This document shows, in pieces, positions 19,851 to 27,858 of a stretch of 64,000 nucleotides of DNA. The DNA is from Caballeronia arvi (lineage in GTDB: Bacteria > Pseudomonadota > Gammaproteobacteria > Burkholderiales > Burkholderiaceae): NCBI RefSeq assembly GCF_001544695.2, contig NZ_FCOM02000006.1, positions 124,001 through 188,000 on the forward strand. Reading direction: 5' to 3'. The notes beneath the pieces are model-generated. The model searched no databases. It was not told where the DNA came from and saw nothing but the letters and a program-made list of their open reading frames with translations. Position numbers and translations under genes: made by a program. Numbering within the stretch: the first letter of the stretch is position 1; every line of letters begins with the position of its first letter.

Positions 19851-21038
19851 ATGAGTCGCAAGGTGTTTGTCGCGGGTGTGGGCATGATTCCGTTCAAGAA
19901 GCCGGGTGCGAGCGAAACGTACGACGTGATGGGCGAAACCGCCATCCGCGATGCGCTCGCCGATGCCGGGCTCGATTACAAGGCCATTCAGCAAGCGTAT
20001 GCCGGCTATGTCTACGGCGACTCGACGAGCGGACAGAAAGCGATCTATCGCGTCGGCATGACGGGCATTCCGGTCATCAACGTCAACAACAATTGCGCGA
20101 CGGGTTCCACCGCGCTCTATCTCGCGCGGCAGGCGGTCGAATCGGGCGCGGTCGAATGCGCGCTCGCCGTGGGCTTCGAGTTCATGCAACCGGGCGCATT
20201 GTCGGCGAAATGGACGGATCGCGCGCCCGCGCTCGAACGCGCGCTCGATCTGACCAACAAGCTCGTCGGCCATACCGAGATTCCCACTGCGATCCGCCAG
20301 TTCGCGGGCGCGGGTCTCGCGCACATGCGCAAGTACGGCACGAAGCTCGAAACGTTCGCGCGCATCCGCGCCAAGGCCAGCGAGCATGCGGCGCGCAATC
20401 CGCTGGCCGTGTTCCGCAACGTCGTGTCGACGGAAGACGTGATGAACGCGCCCGTTCTTTGGGAAGGCGTGCTGACGCGCCTGATGGCGTGCCCGCCGAC
20501 CTGCGGCGGCGCGGCGGCCATCGTCGTGTCCGAAGCCTTCGCGCGCAAGCACGGATTGCGCACCGATGTGATGATCGCGGGCCAGTCGCTCGCCACCGAT
20601 TTGCCGAGCACGTATGAGTCGGCGGACATGATTCGCGTCGTCGGCTTCGACATCACGCGCACTGCGGCGCAGCAGGCTTACGAGCAGGCGGGCGTCGGCC
20701 CCGAGGACATCGACGTGGTCGAGCTGCACGACTGCTTCGCGCAGAACGAGCTCATCACGTACGAAGGGCTCGGCCTGTGCAAGGAAGGCGAAGGCGAGCG
20801 CCTCGTGCTGGATGGCGACAACACCTACGGTGGCAAGTGGGTGACCAATCCGTCGGGCGGCCTGCTGTCGAAGGGGCATCCGCTCGGTGCGACGGGTCTC
20901 GCGCAATGCTACGAGCTGACGCATCAGCTGCGCGGCACGGCGGGCGATCGCCAGGTCAAGGGCGCGAAGCTCGCGTTGCAGCACAACCTCGGCCTCGGCG
21001 GCGCGGGCGTCGTCACCATCTTCAAGCGGGCTGTGTGA
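19851..21038 (+). CDS. SCP-x-like thiolase (lipid-transfer protein/acetyl-CoA acetyltransferase)
   Basis: This 395-aa thiolase of the SCP2/SCP-x class starts at an ATG preceded by AAGGAGAAGGAC. The nucleophilic Cys lies in NNNCATGSTALY (Cys82), the second block is VVELHDCFAQNELITYEGLG, and the final one is PSGGLLSKGHPLGATGLAQC with the catalytic His. SCP-x thiolases cleave 3-oxoacyl-CoAs including 2-methyl-branched and sterol side-chain substrates, often releasing propionyl-CoA. The stop overlaps the next start (TGATG), indicating tight coupling with the MaoC subunits. Position in the operon makes it the final carbon-carbon cleaving step. Confidence 0.92.
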   Translation: MSRKVFVAGVGMIPFKKPGASETYDVMGETAIRDALADAGLDYKAIQQAYAGYVYGDSTSGQKAIYRVGMTGIPVINVNNNCATGSTALYLARQAVESGAVECALAVGFEFMQPGALSAKWTDRAPALERALDLTNKLVGHTEIPTAIRQFAGAGLAHMRKYGTKLETFARIRAKASEHAARNPLAVFRNVVSTEDVMNAPVLWEGVLTRLMACPPTCGGAAAIVVSEAFARKHGLRTDVMIAGQSLATDLPSTYESADMIRVVGFDITRTAAQQAYEQAGVGPEDIDVVELHDCFAQNELITYEGLGLCKEGEGERLVLDGDNTYGGKWVTNPSGGLLSKGHPLGATGLAQCYELTHQLRGTAGDRQVKGAKLALQHNLGLGGAGVVTIFKRAV

Positions 21039-21475
21039 TGAGCATCGACAAGAAGCATATCGGCATGCGCCTGCCGGTGTACACGGCAAGCGCGGACGCG
21101 TGGCGCCTGCGCTTCTTCGCGAAGGCGACCGGCGAGACGAATCCGGTCTATTTCGACGAAGCGGCCGCGCGCGACGCGGGTTATCCCGCGCTGCCGCTGC
21201 CGCCCACGTTCCTGTTCTCGCTGGAATTCGAGCAGCCGTCGACGGCCTGGCGCGACGAGCTGGGCATCGTGCCTTCGCGCATCCTGCATGGCGAGCAGTC
21301 GTTCACGTATCACCGCATGGCGTATGCCGGCGATGTCCTGCGCTACGAAAGCCGTGTCGCGGATATCTACGACAAGAAGAACGGCGCGCTGTGGTTCATC
21401 GTCCGCGAGACGCGCGTGACGAACCAGCGCGGCGAGCATGTTGCGGATCTGCGCAGCATCATCGTTCAGCGATAA
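21038..21475 (+). CDS. MaoC-like hot-dog protein, presumed non-catalytic hydratase subunit
   Basis: This 145-aa single hot-dog domain of the MaoC N-terminal/FAS1-dehydratase type has the region ATGETNPVYFDEAAARDAG (30-48), corresponding to the hydratase motif, then PPTFLFSLEFEQ and LHGEQSFTYHRMAYAGD. The catalytic Asp and His of hydratase 2 are replaced by Glu33 and Tyr38, so on its own it should be inactive. The following gene keeps both residues. Such pairs form heteromeric enoyl-CoA hydratases acting on bulky substrates (as in sterol side-chain pathways). The start overlaps the thiolase stop. Confidence 0.86.
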   Translation: MSIDKKHIGMRLPVYTASADAWRLRFFAKATGETNPVYFDEAAARDAGYPALPLPPTFLFSLEFEQPSTAWRDELGIVPSRILHGEQSFTYHRMAYAGDVLRYESRVADIYDKKNGALWFIVRETRVTNQRGEHVADLRSIIVQR

Positions 21476-21490
21476 GCGGGGGACACGCGA

Positions 21491-21907
21491 ATGAACATCA
21501 TCAGTTTCGATTCGATCAAGGTCGGTGACACCTTGCCGCCGCTCACGCTGCCGCCCGTGAACCGCACGACGCTCGCGCTGTTCGCGGGCGCGTCGGGCGA
21601 TCACAACGCGGTTCATATCGACACCGACTATGCGCGGCGCGCCCGCGTGCCGGACGTGTTCGCGCACGGCATGTTGTCGATGGCGTGGCTCGGGCGTCTG
21701 CTCACGTCGTGGGTCGAGCAGCGGCAGTTGCGCGCGTTCGGCGTGCGCTTCGTCGGCATTACGCAGCTCGGACATGTCATTACGTGCACGGGCAAGGTCA
21801 CCGAAAAGTTCGAGGCGGAAGGCGAGCGCCGCGTGCGGCTCGAGATCCAGACCGTCAATCAGTATGGCGAAGCGCGCGTGCTCGGCGACGCCGTCGTCGC
21901 GCTCTGA
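21491..21907 (+). CDS. MaoC-family enoyl-CoA hydratase, catalytic subunit
   Basis: This 138-aa hot-dog protein has the intact hydratase-2 motif FAGASGDHNAVHIDTDYAR (31-49), with Asp37 and His42 as the expected catalytic dyad, followed by VPDVFAHGMLSMAWLGRLL and CTGKVTEK. It hydrates a 2-enoyl-CoA to the (R)-3-hydroxyacyl-CoA. It follows the degenerate partner by 15 bases, suggesting one heteromeric enzyme. A purine-rich GCGGGGGAC lies upstream of the ATG. In the operon it would act between the acyl-CoA dehydrogenase and the SDR. Confidence 0.92.
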   Translation: MNIISFDSIKVGDTLPPLTLPPVNRTTLALFAGASGDHNAVHIDTDYARRARVPDVFAHGMLSMAWLGRLLTSWVEQRQLRAFGVRFVGITQLGHVITCTGKVTEKFEAEGERRVRLEIQTVNQYGEARVLGDAVVAL

Positions 21908-21929
21908 CTTTATCTATCAGGACATCATC

Positions 21930-22751
21930 ATGGGAAAGCTCGAAGGAAAAGTGGCATTGGTAACCGGCTCGGGACGCGGCATCGGTCAGGCGATCGCGCT
22001 CAAGCTCGCGAGTGAAGGCGCGCGGCTCGTCATCAACGATCTCGACGCCGAGCCCGCGCAGGAAACCGTCGAATTGCTCAAGAAGCAAGGCGCGGAAGCG
22101 GTGACGTGTGTCGGCAACGTGACGGCGGCGGACTTCGCGGACCGGCTCATCGGCACGGCGATGAACACGTACAAGGGCATCGATATCATCGTCAACAATG
22201 CGGGCTATACGTGGGACGATGTCGTGCAGAAGATGACCGATGAGCAGTGGTACGCGGTCATCGACTGTCATATGACGGCGCCCTTTCGCATCCTGCGCGC
22301 CGCGTATCCGCACATCAAGGCGTTGCATGCGGCGGACAAGGAAGCCGGGCGCGAGAGCTATCGGAAGATCGTCAATATTTCGTCAGTGTCGGCGCTGAAT
22401 GGCAACGCCGGGCAGATGAATTATTCGTCGGCGAAGGCGGGTGTCATCGGCATGACACGCGCGCTGGCCCGCGAATGGGGACGCTTTAACGTCAATGTGA
22501 ACTGCGTCGCGTTCGGGTTGATTCATACGCGCATGACGGTGAGCACCGAAGCGGCTGAGTCCGTGAAGATCGACGGGCGCGATATTCGTGTCGGCCTGAA
22601 TGCCGACATGCTGAAGGCGCACGCGCAGCGGAATCCGCTGGGCCGCGGAGGTACGCCGGAGGAAGCGGCGGGCGGTGTTTATCTGTTCTGCTCGCCGGAG
22701 TCGAATTACATCACCGGGCAGACGGTGGCGGTGGCGGGGAATCTGCAGTAA
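21930..22751 (+). CDS. SDR family oxidoreductase (3-hydroxyacyl-CoA dehydrogenase-like)
   Basis: This 273-aa short-chain dehydrogenase has TGSGRGIGQAIA (Gly-rich cofactor loop, ~13-24), NNAG (~88-91), Ser in VNISSVSALNG and the active-site YSSAK. It is like FabG but with a long insertion before the C-terminus (ESVKIDGRDIRVGLNADML) that is characteristic of a separate SDR group found in beta-oxidation-type operons. It is last in the operon and directly followed by a strong terminator. The expected reaction is NAD(P)-dependent oxidation of the 3-hydroxyacyl-CoA made by the MaoC pair. The stereochemistry, (R), would fit a MaoC/SDR route. Confidence 0.9.
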   Translation: MGKLEGKVALVTGSGRGIGQAIALKLASEGARLVINDLDAEPAQETVELLKKQGAEAVTCVGNVTAADFADRLIGTAMNTYKGIDIIVNNAGYTWDDVVQKMTDEQWYAVIDCHMTAPFRILRAAYPHIKALHAADKEAGRESYRKIVNISSVSALNGNAGQMNYSSAKAGVIGMTRALAREWGRFNVNVNCVAFGLIHTRMTVSTEAAESVKIDGRDIRVGLNADMLKAHAQRNPLGRGGTPEEAAGGVYLFCSPESNYITGQTVAVAGNLQ

Positions 22752-22799
22752 GGCTTTTTGAGTTGTTCCTTTGAGTTGGTCGTTTGGCTTGTTTGATTT

Positions 22800-22837
22800 G
22801 GCACGCCGCAGCGCAAGCTGGGCGTGCCGTTTTTTTT
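22800..22837 (+). terminator. Rho-independent terminator of the CoA-ligase/SDR operon
   Basis: Stem GGCACGCC/GGCGTGCC (22800-22807 with 22821-22828) continues past one bulged G into CAGC/GCTG around a GCAA tetraloop. A run of eight T follows (22830-22837). It lies 48 bases after the SDR stop. Confidence 0.95.
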
Positions 22838-22847
22838 CAGGCATCTT

Positions 22848-24518
22848 TCACCTGCGACACGCCTTCTCCAGCACGACGGTCTCGAACAACTCATAGTCCG
22901 CGTTCGGTGTCTGATCCGCACCGGTTGCGTGGTAATAGCTCATCGTGATGGACGTCTTGCCGCCATGCTCGCCGGGATCGACATCGAAGACGGCGATGCC
23001 GTAGCCCGTGCCCGTATCGCGCTGCGCGGACCAGATCGCGTCCTCGACCGCATCGGCGACGGGACGCACGAAAGTGCCCGTCGTCGTGCCCGGCACCGGG
23101 CGGTTGGGCTTCGTGAACACTTGCGCCTGCGGCAAACCGTTGCCTGGGTCCGTGCCGTACACATCGAGCGGCGCGCTGGTCCCGCCGCCACCGAGAATCA
23201 AATGGATCGTGCCATGCGATGTATCGATCGGATCGTTCGCGCGCTGTGCCGTCGTCACAGGACGCGGCTGCAAGGTATCGACGCGCTCGCCTGTGAGCGC
23301 ATCGCGCCCCGCGCCGTGATTGCAGCCGCGCACCGGATGACTGCGCTCGTAGTCGTGATCGTGGCCGCACAACACGAGATCCACGCCATAGCGGTCGAAG
23401 AGCGGCAGCCATGCTTCGCGAATGCCCTTGTCGGAACCGTTGCCCGTCTTCGATGAGCTCAACGCGTCCTGATGCATCTGCACGACGATCCAGTCGATAT
23501 CGTCATCCTGCGATGCATGACGCAGCGTCTTTTCGAGCCAGCGCGTCTGCTCGCCGTTGCTGTATCCACGGATATAGAAAGACGTGCCCGGCGCAATCGA
23601 CGGATTGCCCGTGCTCGCGGCAGGCACGAGCGGCGACGGTCCGGCGACGAATGCGGCGCCGTCCTGATAAATGACGTCGTCGGCATCGAGCGAAATGAAC
23701 AGCACCGAACTCACGCGAAAGCTGTACCAGCGGCCGGGAAAATGCGTGCCGTTGTCGGGCAGTGTGTAGCGCGTGAGATAGGAGTCGAAGCCTTGCCTGC
23801 CATTGTTGAACTCGACTTCGTGATTGCCCGGACACGGCATCCACGGACGGTTCGCGGCCGACGTCTGTGCGTTGTTGCCGAAGTCGCGCCAGACTTCCGG
23901 CTGCTGCGCCGGATTCAGGTTCGCATAGCAGAGATCGCCGTTCAGCAGATGAAAGAGCGGCGCGAAACGTTCGACGGCCTTCACCGCAAAGCGGCTTTGC
24001 GGCGACGACAACACCCAGCCGGTGTTCGGCGTCGCGAGATCGCCGTAACTCGTGAAGCGGAACTTGCGGCGTCCGCGCGGCGCGGTGCGAAAGCTCGCGC
24101 TGAAGGGCTGGCCGGCTTTGCCGTCGTTATCGGCGGTGACTTCGTATCGATACTCGGTGTCCGGCCGCAGCTCGTGAAGACGCGCGTGATACGTGCAGAC
24201 GATTTCTCCGTTCAGCCCGTCGGTATAGGTGCGCTGCACGGCATGCGCGACATGCGCGTGTCCATCGTTCGTGCTGATGCGAACGCGCGGCTTCACGGCT
24301 TGCGCAACTGACGCCCAGCTCACGATGACTTCGCTCGTCGGATCTTCGCCCCACGTGAGATGAATTTGCTCGGGCGTTCCATCGCGCTCCGTCGATTGAG
24401 CATGCGCTGGACCGCTTACGGCATGCGCCGCGGTCGCGAGCCCGGACGCGCCCGCGAACTTCAGAAAGCCACGGCGTGATGTGAGCGATGCATCGTCCTG
24501 CTGATTGTTCGAGTTCAT
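22848..24518 (-). CDS. Tat-exported purple acid phosphatase-like metallophosphoesterase
   Basis: This 556-aa protein has a twin-arginine signal (TSRRGFLKFAGASG, residues 13-26) ending near PAHAQS. An N-terminal fibronectin-like purple-acid-phosphatase domain (~45-150) precedes a calcineurin-type phosphoesterase: YGDLA, LLNGDLCYAN, PCPGNHEVEF, VVQMHQDAL and LVLCGHDHDYERSHP. These give the Asp, Tyr, Asn and His ligands of the dinuclear metal site. It would release phosphate from organic esters in the periplasm or outside. It is transcribed alone; a candidate Pho box lies 49 bases upstream of the start. It is convergent with the SDR operon. Confidence 0.92.
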   Translation of the reverse strand: MNSNNQQDDASLTSRRGFLKFAGASGLATAAHAVSGPAHAQSTERDGTPEQIHLTWGEDPTSEVIVSWASVAQAVKPRVRISTNDGHAHVAHAVQRTYTDGLNGEIVCTYHARLHELRPDTEYRYEVTADNDGKAGQPFSASFRTAPRGRRKFRFTSYGDLATPNTGWVLSSPQSRFAVKAVERFAPLFHLLNGDLCYANLNPAQQPEVWRDFGNNAQTSAANRPWMPCPGNHEVEFNNGRQGFDSYLTRYTLPDNGTHFPGRWYSFRVSSVLFISLDADDVIYQDGAAFVAGPSPLVPAASTGNPSIAPGTSFYIRGYSNGEQTRWLEKTLRHASQDDDIDWIVVQMHQDALSSSKTGNGSDKGIREAWLPLFDRYGVDLVLCGHDHDYERSHPVRGCNHGAGRDALTGERVDTLQPRPVTTAQRANDPIDTSHGTIHLILGGGGTSAPLDVYGTDPGNGLPQAQVFTKPNRPVPGTTTGTFVRPVADAVEDAIWSAQRDTGTGYGIAVFDVDPGEHGGKTSITMSYYHATGADQTPNADYELFETVVLEKACRR

Positions 24519-24566
24519 GGACCGTTGTCTCGTTGTGGGGAAGCAAGGAGACGATATGGATGGTCG

Positions 24567-24584
24567 ATGACCTCGACATGACAG
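24567..24584 (-). promoter_or_regulatory. Candidate Pho box upstream of the phosphatase
   Basis: On the minus strand the 18-mer reads CTGTCAT-GTCG-AGGTCAT. It has two heptamers separated by four bases, as in the PhoB consensus CTGTCAT-N4-CTGTCAT; the first matches 7/7 and the second 5/7. A CATATC segment about eight bases downstream could be the -10. The distance to the phosphatase ATG is 48 bases. This is a motif match only. Confidence 0.55.
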
Positions 24585-24619
24585 CGCGAGATTGACGGAC
24601 GAAGCTTACGATGCTGTCA

Positions 24620-25768
24620 TCAGCTGTGCACGGCAAGCCCTAGCAATCCCGCGATCCGTTCGTCGTCAAACCCCCAATCCCGCAACGCATCCCGTCCGCC
24701 CTCGCCCCGCTGCGGCGCTGGCCGCGATATCTCCGACGGCGTAGCCGAAAAACGCGGCGCCGGCGCGGGCTGCACGACGCCATCGTATTCGACGAAACTC
24801 CCGCGCGCACGATTCTGCGGATGTTCCGGCGCCTCCGATAACCCCAGCACCGGAGCGACACAGGCATCGCTACCGTCGAACACGCGACACCACTCATCGC
24901 GCGTCCGCTCCGCAAATACCGCCGCAAAGCGTTGCCTCAGAACCGGCCATCCTTTCCGATCATGCTGCGCGGGCAGATCCGCATCGGCCAGTCCGAGCTT
25001 CTCCAGCAGCTCCGCATAAAACCGTGCCTCGACCGCGCCGACAGCCATGTAGTGTCCGTCCCGCGTGCGATAACTGTCGTACCACGGCGTGCCGCCATCG
25101 AGCAGATTGCTCTCGCGCGCCTCGCGCCAATTCCCCGATGCGACCAGGCCCCAGATCGTCGTGCCGAGTTGCGCGGCGCCTTCGATCATCGCGGCATCGA
25201 CCACTTGCCCGGCACCGCCGCGTTGCACGTTGACCAGCGCCGCGACGACGCCGAGCGCGAGCAGCATGCCGCCGCCGCCGTAATCGCCGACGAGATTGAG
25301 CGGCGGAACCGGCGCCTCGCCTGCGCGCCCGATCGCCGACAGCACACCCGACAGCGCGATGTAGTTCAGATCGTGCCCTGCGCGCTGCGCGAGCGGCCCC
25401 GTCTGCCCCCAGCCCGTCATGCGTCCATAGACGAGCTTCGGATTGCGCGCGAGCGCCGCGTCCGGACCGATGCCGAGCTTCTCCATCGTGCCCGGCCGAA
25501 ATCCTTCGATGACGATATCCGCCTTCGACATCAGTTCGAGCGCGATATCGGCGGAATCGGGATGTTTCAGATCGAGCGTGATGGAGCGCCGTCCACGTCC
25601 CGTCACGTTCTTGTGCTTGCCGCTGATCTTCGGCCCGAGATCGCCCGCCGCGACCGCCCGGTCGACACGCAAGACATCCGCGCCCATGTCGGCCAGCAAC
25701 ATGCAGCCGAACGGCGCAGGACCGATCGCCTCGAACTCCAGAACCCGAATTCCGCTCAGTACGCCCAT
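24620..25768 (-). CDS. CaiB/BaiF CoA-transferase family protein, alpha-methylacyl-CoA racemase-like
   Basis: This 382-aa protein starts MGVLSGIRVLEFEAIGPAPF; GGAGG lies nine bases before the ATG at 25768. The family III CoA-transferase fold is clear: LLADMGADVLRVDR, the signature NVTGRGRRSITLDLK, and RMTGWGQTGPLAQRAGHDLNYIALSG. The His of GHDLNY, the Asp of GDYGGGGM and the Glu of VEARFYAELLEKLG match the catalytic set of alpha-methylacyl-CoA racemases. The enzyme would interconvert (R)- and (S)-2-methylacyl-CoAs. It stands 99 bases after the GntR gene, away from that operon, but close to the SCP-x/MaoC cluster, where a racemase would fit functionally. Confidence 0.87.
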   Translation of the reverse strand: MGVLSGIRVLEFEAIGPAPFGCMLLADMGADVLRVDRAVAAGDLGPKISGKHKNVTGRGRRSITLDLKHPDSADIALELMSKADIVIEGFRPGTMEKLGIGPDAALARNPKLVYGRMTGWGQTGPLAQRAGHDLNYIALSGVLSAIGRAGEAPVPPLNLVGDYGGGGMLLALGVVAALVNVQRGGAGQVVDAAMIEGAAQLGTTIWGLVASGNWREARESNLLDGGTPWYDSYRTRDGHYMAVGAVEARFYAELLEKLGLADADLPAQHDRKGWPVLRQRFAAVFAERTRDEWCRVFDGSDACVAPVLGLSEAPEHPQNRARGSFVEYDGVVQPAPAPRFSATPSEISRPAPQRGEGGRDALRDWGFDDERIAGLLGLAVHS

Positions 25769-25867
25769 GACGGCTTGCCTCCGGTTTGATAGATCCGTCA
25801 GTAAGCCCGATTCGTCACGACGCGGGACCACCCCGCGCGGGTGGATGGAATGAAGCCGTTCCGAGTT

Positions 25868-26557
25868 TCATCGTGCCATGATGGTCTCGACGACCGATAT
25901 GATCTGCTGCCCCGCCGTCTTCACGTGCTGTTCGAGCAGCTTCGCGCCGAGCTTCGCATCGTGCTTGCGGCATGCATCGATCAGGCTCATGTGTTCGTCG
26001 TGCGATTGCTCGCGAATCGGCACCTGCACGACCTGAAAGCGGAAATAGCGGTCGCTGCGATCGTGCAGCACGCGCAGCATCTGCAGCGTGATATCGCGCC
26101 GCGCGGGCAGATAAAGCGTTTCGTGCAGGCGCCAGTTCAGTTGACCCCAGAGTCCTGATTCCGCGTCGTCCATTTCGCTCACGAGCCTTTCGGCTTTCGC
26201 GATTTCGGCATCGGTGATATGCGGAATCGCCTGCGAAAAGAGCCACGGCTCCAGCCGCAAGCGAATCTCGAACGTCTCCTGCACTTCCTCTATCGAAAGC
26301 TCCGCGACATACGCACCCTTGTGCGGCTCTTTGGTCAGCAAGCCTTCGCCGGTCAGCCGCGTGATCGCTTCGCGGATCGGCACGCGGCTCACGCCGAGCT
26401 CATCGGCGAGCGCTTCCTGACGCAGCACTTCGCCGGGCGCGAGATCGCCCGACAAGATGCGTTGACGAAGCGCCGTCGTGACGAGCTCGACCGTCGTCGT
26501 GCGCACGATCTTGTGCTTGGAGTCGCTTGGGCTCGGATTCGTGGCGACCGGAGGCAT
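25868..26557 (-). CDS. GntR family transcriptional regulator (FCD/FadR type)
   Basis: This 229-aa regulator has an N-terminal winged helix (~20-85): LRQRILSGDLAPGEVLRQEA, LADELGVSRVPIREAITRL and GLLTKEPHKGAYV. An all-helical FCD ligand domain (~95-225) follows, with metal-binding-type residues around RLHETLYLPARRD and EHMSLIDACRKHD. It is the last gene of the hydroxyproline operon (50 bases after the amidohydrolase) and is the obvious candidate repressor of it. The perfect palindrome at the operon promoter (32402-32415) is a plausible target. No clear ribosome site precedes the ATG, so the start may differ slightly. Confidence 0.88.
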   Translation of the reverse strand: MPPVATNPSPSDSKHKIVRTTTVELVTTALRQRILSGDLAPGEVLRQEALADELGVSRVPIREAITRLTGEGLLTKEPHKGAYVAELSIEEVQETFEIRLRLEPWLFSQAIPHITDAEIAKAERLVSEMDDAESGLWGQLNWRLHETLYLPARRDITLQMLRVLHDRSDRYFRFQVVQVPIREQSHDEHMSLIDACRKHDAKLGAKLLEQHVKTAGQQIISVVETIMAR

Positions 26558-26607
26558 GGGTTGTTTCAGCGCTTGTCAGAAAGGTTGCGGCATCGTAGCA
26601 CGCAGCT

Positions 26608-27843
26608 TCAAAGCAAAGTCTGACGCACCCACGCGCCGTTCTTCATCACGCCCGCGATGCGTTCGCCCTGTCCCGTCAGCACGCGAATATCCTTCAGCGG
26701 ATCGCCATCGACGACGAGCAGATCCGCATACGCGCCCGCTGCGACGACGCCCAGCTTCCCCTTCATGTTGACGATTTCCGCGCCCAGCGCTGTCGCCTGA
26801 CGAATGACTTCGAATGCGCCGACGATATCCGCGCGGATGGACAGTTCATCGCTCTGATACTGATGCATGTCGCCGAGCAGATCGGTGCCGAGGCCGATCT
26901 TCACGCCGCGCGCGTGCAGCATCGCGAGCGCTTCGAGGCCGCGCTTGCGCACCGATTCGTTCTTGTCGAGCGTGTCTTTCGCGAGCCCCATCTGCGCGCC
27001 GACTTTCGACATCGCGTCATACGTGACGAGCGTCGGCACGACATAGGCGCCGTGCTCGGCCATCACGTCCGCGGTTGCTTCATCGATGAGATTGCCGTGT
27101 TCGATCGTGCGTACGCCGAGCCTCACTGCCCGCGCGATCGCCTTCGGCGTGTACGCATGCGCCATCACATACGTCTGATGCGATTCCGCTTCCTCGACGG
27201 CGGCCTTCACTTCATCGACGGAGAATTGCAGATTGCCGATGGGATCGGTCGGCGACGCCACGCCGCCCGACGCCATGATCTTGATGTGATGCGCGCCCGC
27301 GCGCATTTCCTCGCGCACGGCACGGCGCATTTCATCGACGCCATCGACCACGCGCCCGATCGCGCCCATGTTGCGATTGCAGCCGCACGGGTCGGGGTCC
27401 GAGTTGTCGAAGCGTTCGCGAAAATCGCCGTGGCCGCCGGTCTGCGAGAGCGCCTTGCCCGCGACGAACAAACGCGGCCCCGCGATCACGCCATCCTCGA
27501 TCGAACGCGAGAGCGCGTAGTCCGCGCCGCCCGCATCGCGCACGGTCGTGAAGCCGCGATTGAGCATGCCCGCGAGTATCGGTACCGCGCGCAGGATGGC
27601 GAACGTATTCGGCAAGCGGCTGTTGTTGCCGAGATGCGCGACCGATGCGATCACATGCGCGTGGCAATCGATCATGCCGGGCATCACCGTTTTGCCGCCG
27701 ACGTCGATGACCTGCGCGCCGTCCGCGTGCACCGGCTCGCGCGTGACTTCGCGGATCGTGTCGCCGTCGATGACGATGGAATAGCGGCCGTCGTCGCGCT
27801 CGTGATCGGCGTCGAGCACGCGTGCGTTCTTCAGTACCAGCAT
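26608..27843 (-). CDS. Metal-dependent amidohydrolase, Xaa-Pro dipeptidase-like
   Basis: This 411-aa amidohydrolase-superfamily enzyme (imidazolonepropionase-related branch) has the HxH metal motif in MPGMIDCHAHVIASVAH, the Lys that becomes carboxylated in HHIKIMASGG, His in VMAHAY and TIEHGNL, and the Asp in IGLGTDLLGD. Several members of this branch are zinc dipeptidases releasing proline, arginine or lysine from dipeptides. It is placed 15 bases after the hydroxyproline epimerase, so cleavage of Xaa-hydroxyproline dipeptides derived from collagen or plant wall proteins is a reasonable inference. GGGAG precedes the ATG. An alternative is a cyclic amide or lactam hydrolase. Confidence 0.84.
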   Translation of the reverse strand: MLVLKNARVLDADHERDDGRYSIVIDGDTIREVTREPVHADGAQVIDVGGKTVMPGMIDCHAHVIASVAHLGNNSRLPNTFAILRAVPILAGMLNRGFTTVRDAGGADYALSRSIEDGVIAGPRLFVAGKALSQTGGHGDFRERFDNSDPDPCGCNRNMGAIGRVVDGVDEMRRAVREEMRAGAHHIKIMASGGVASPTDPIGNLQFSVDEVKAAVEEAESHQTYVMAHAYTPKAIARAVRLGVRTIEHGNLIDEATADVMAEHGAYVVPTLVTYDAMSKVGAQMGLAKDTLDKNESVRKRGLEALAMLHARGVKIGLGTDLLGDMHQYQSDELSIRADIVGAFEVIRQATALGAEIVNMKGKLGVVAAGAYADLLVVDGDPLKDIRVLTGQGERIAGVMKNGAWVRQTLL

Positions 27844-27858
27844 GACGTGAATCTCCCT

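Noticed and set aside
24611..24628. CTGTCATCAGCTGTGCA on the plus strand as a second Pho box
   Set aside because: The spacing between the half-sites is three bases instead of four, and the second half matches poorly; the minus-strand site nearby is better.
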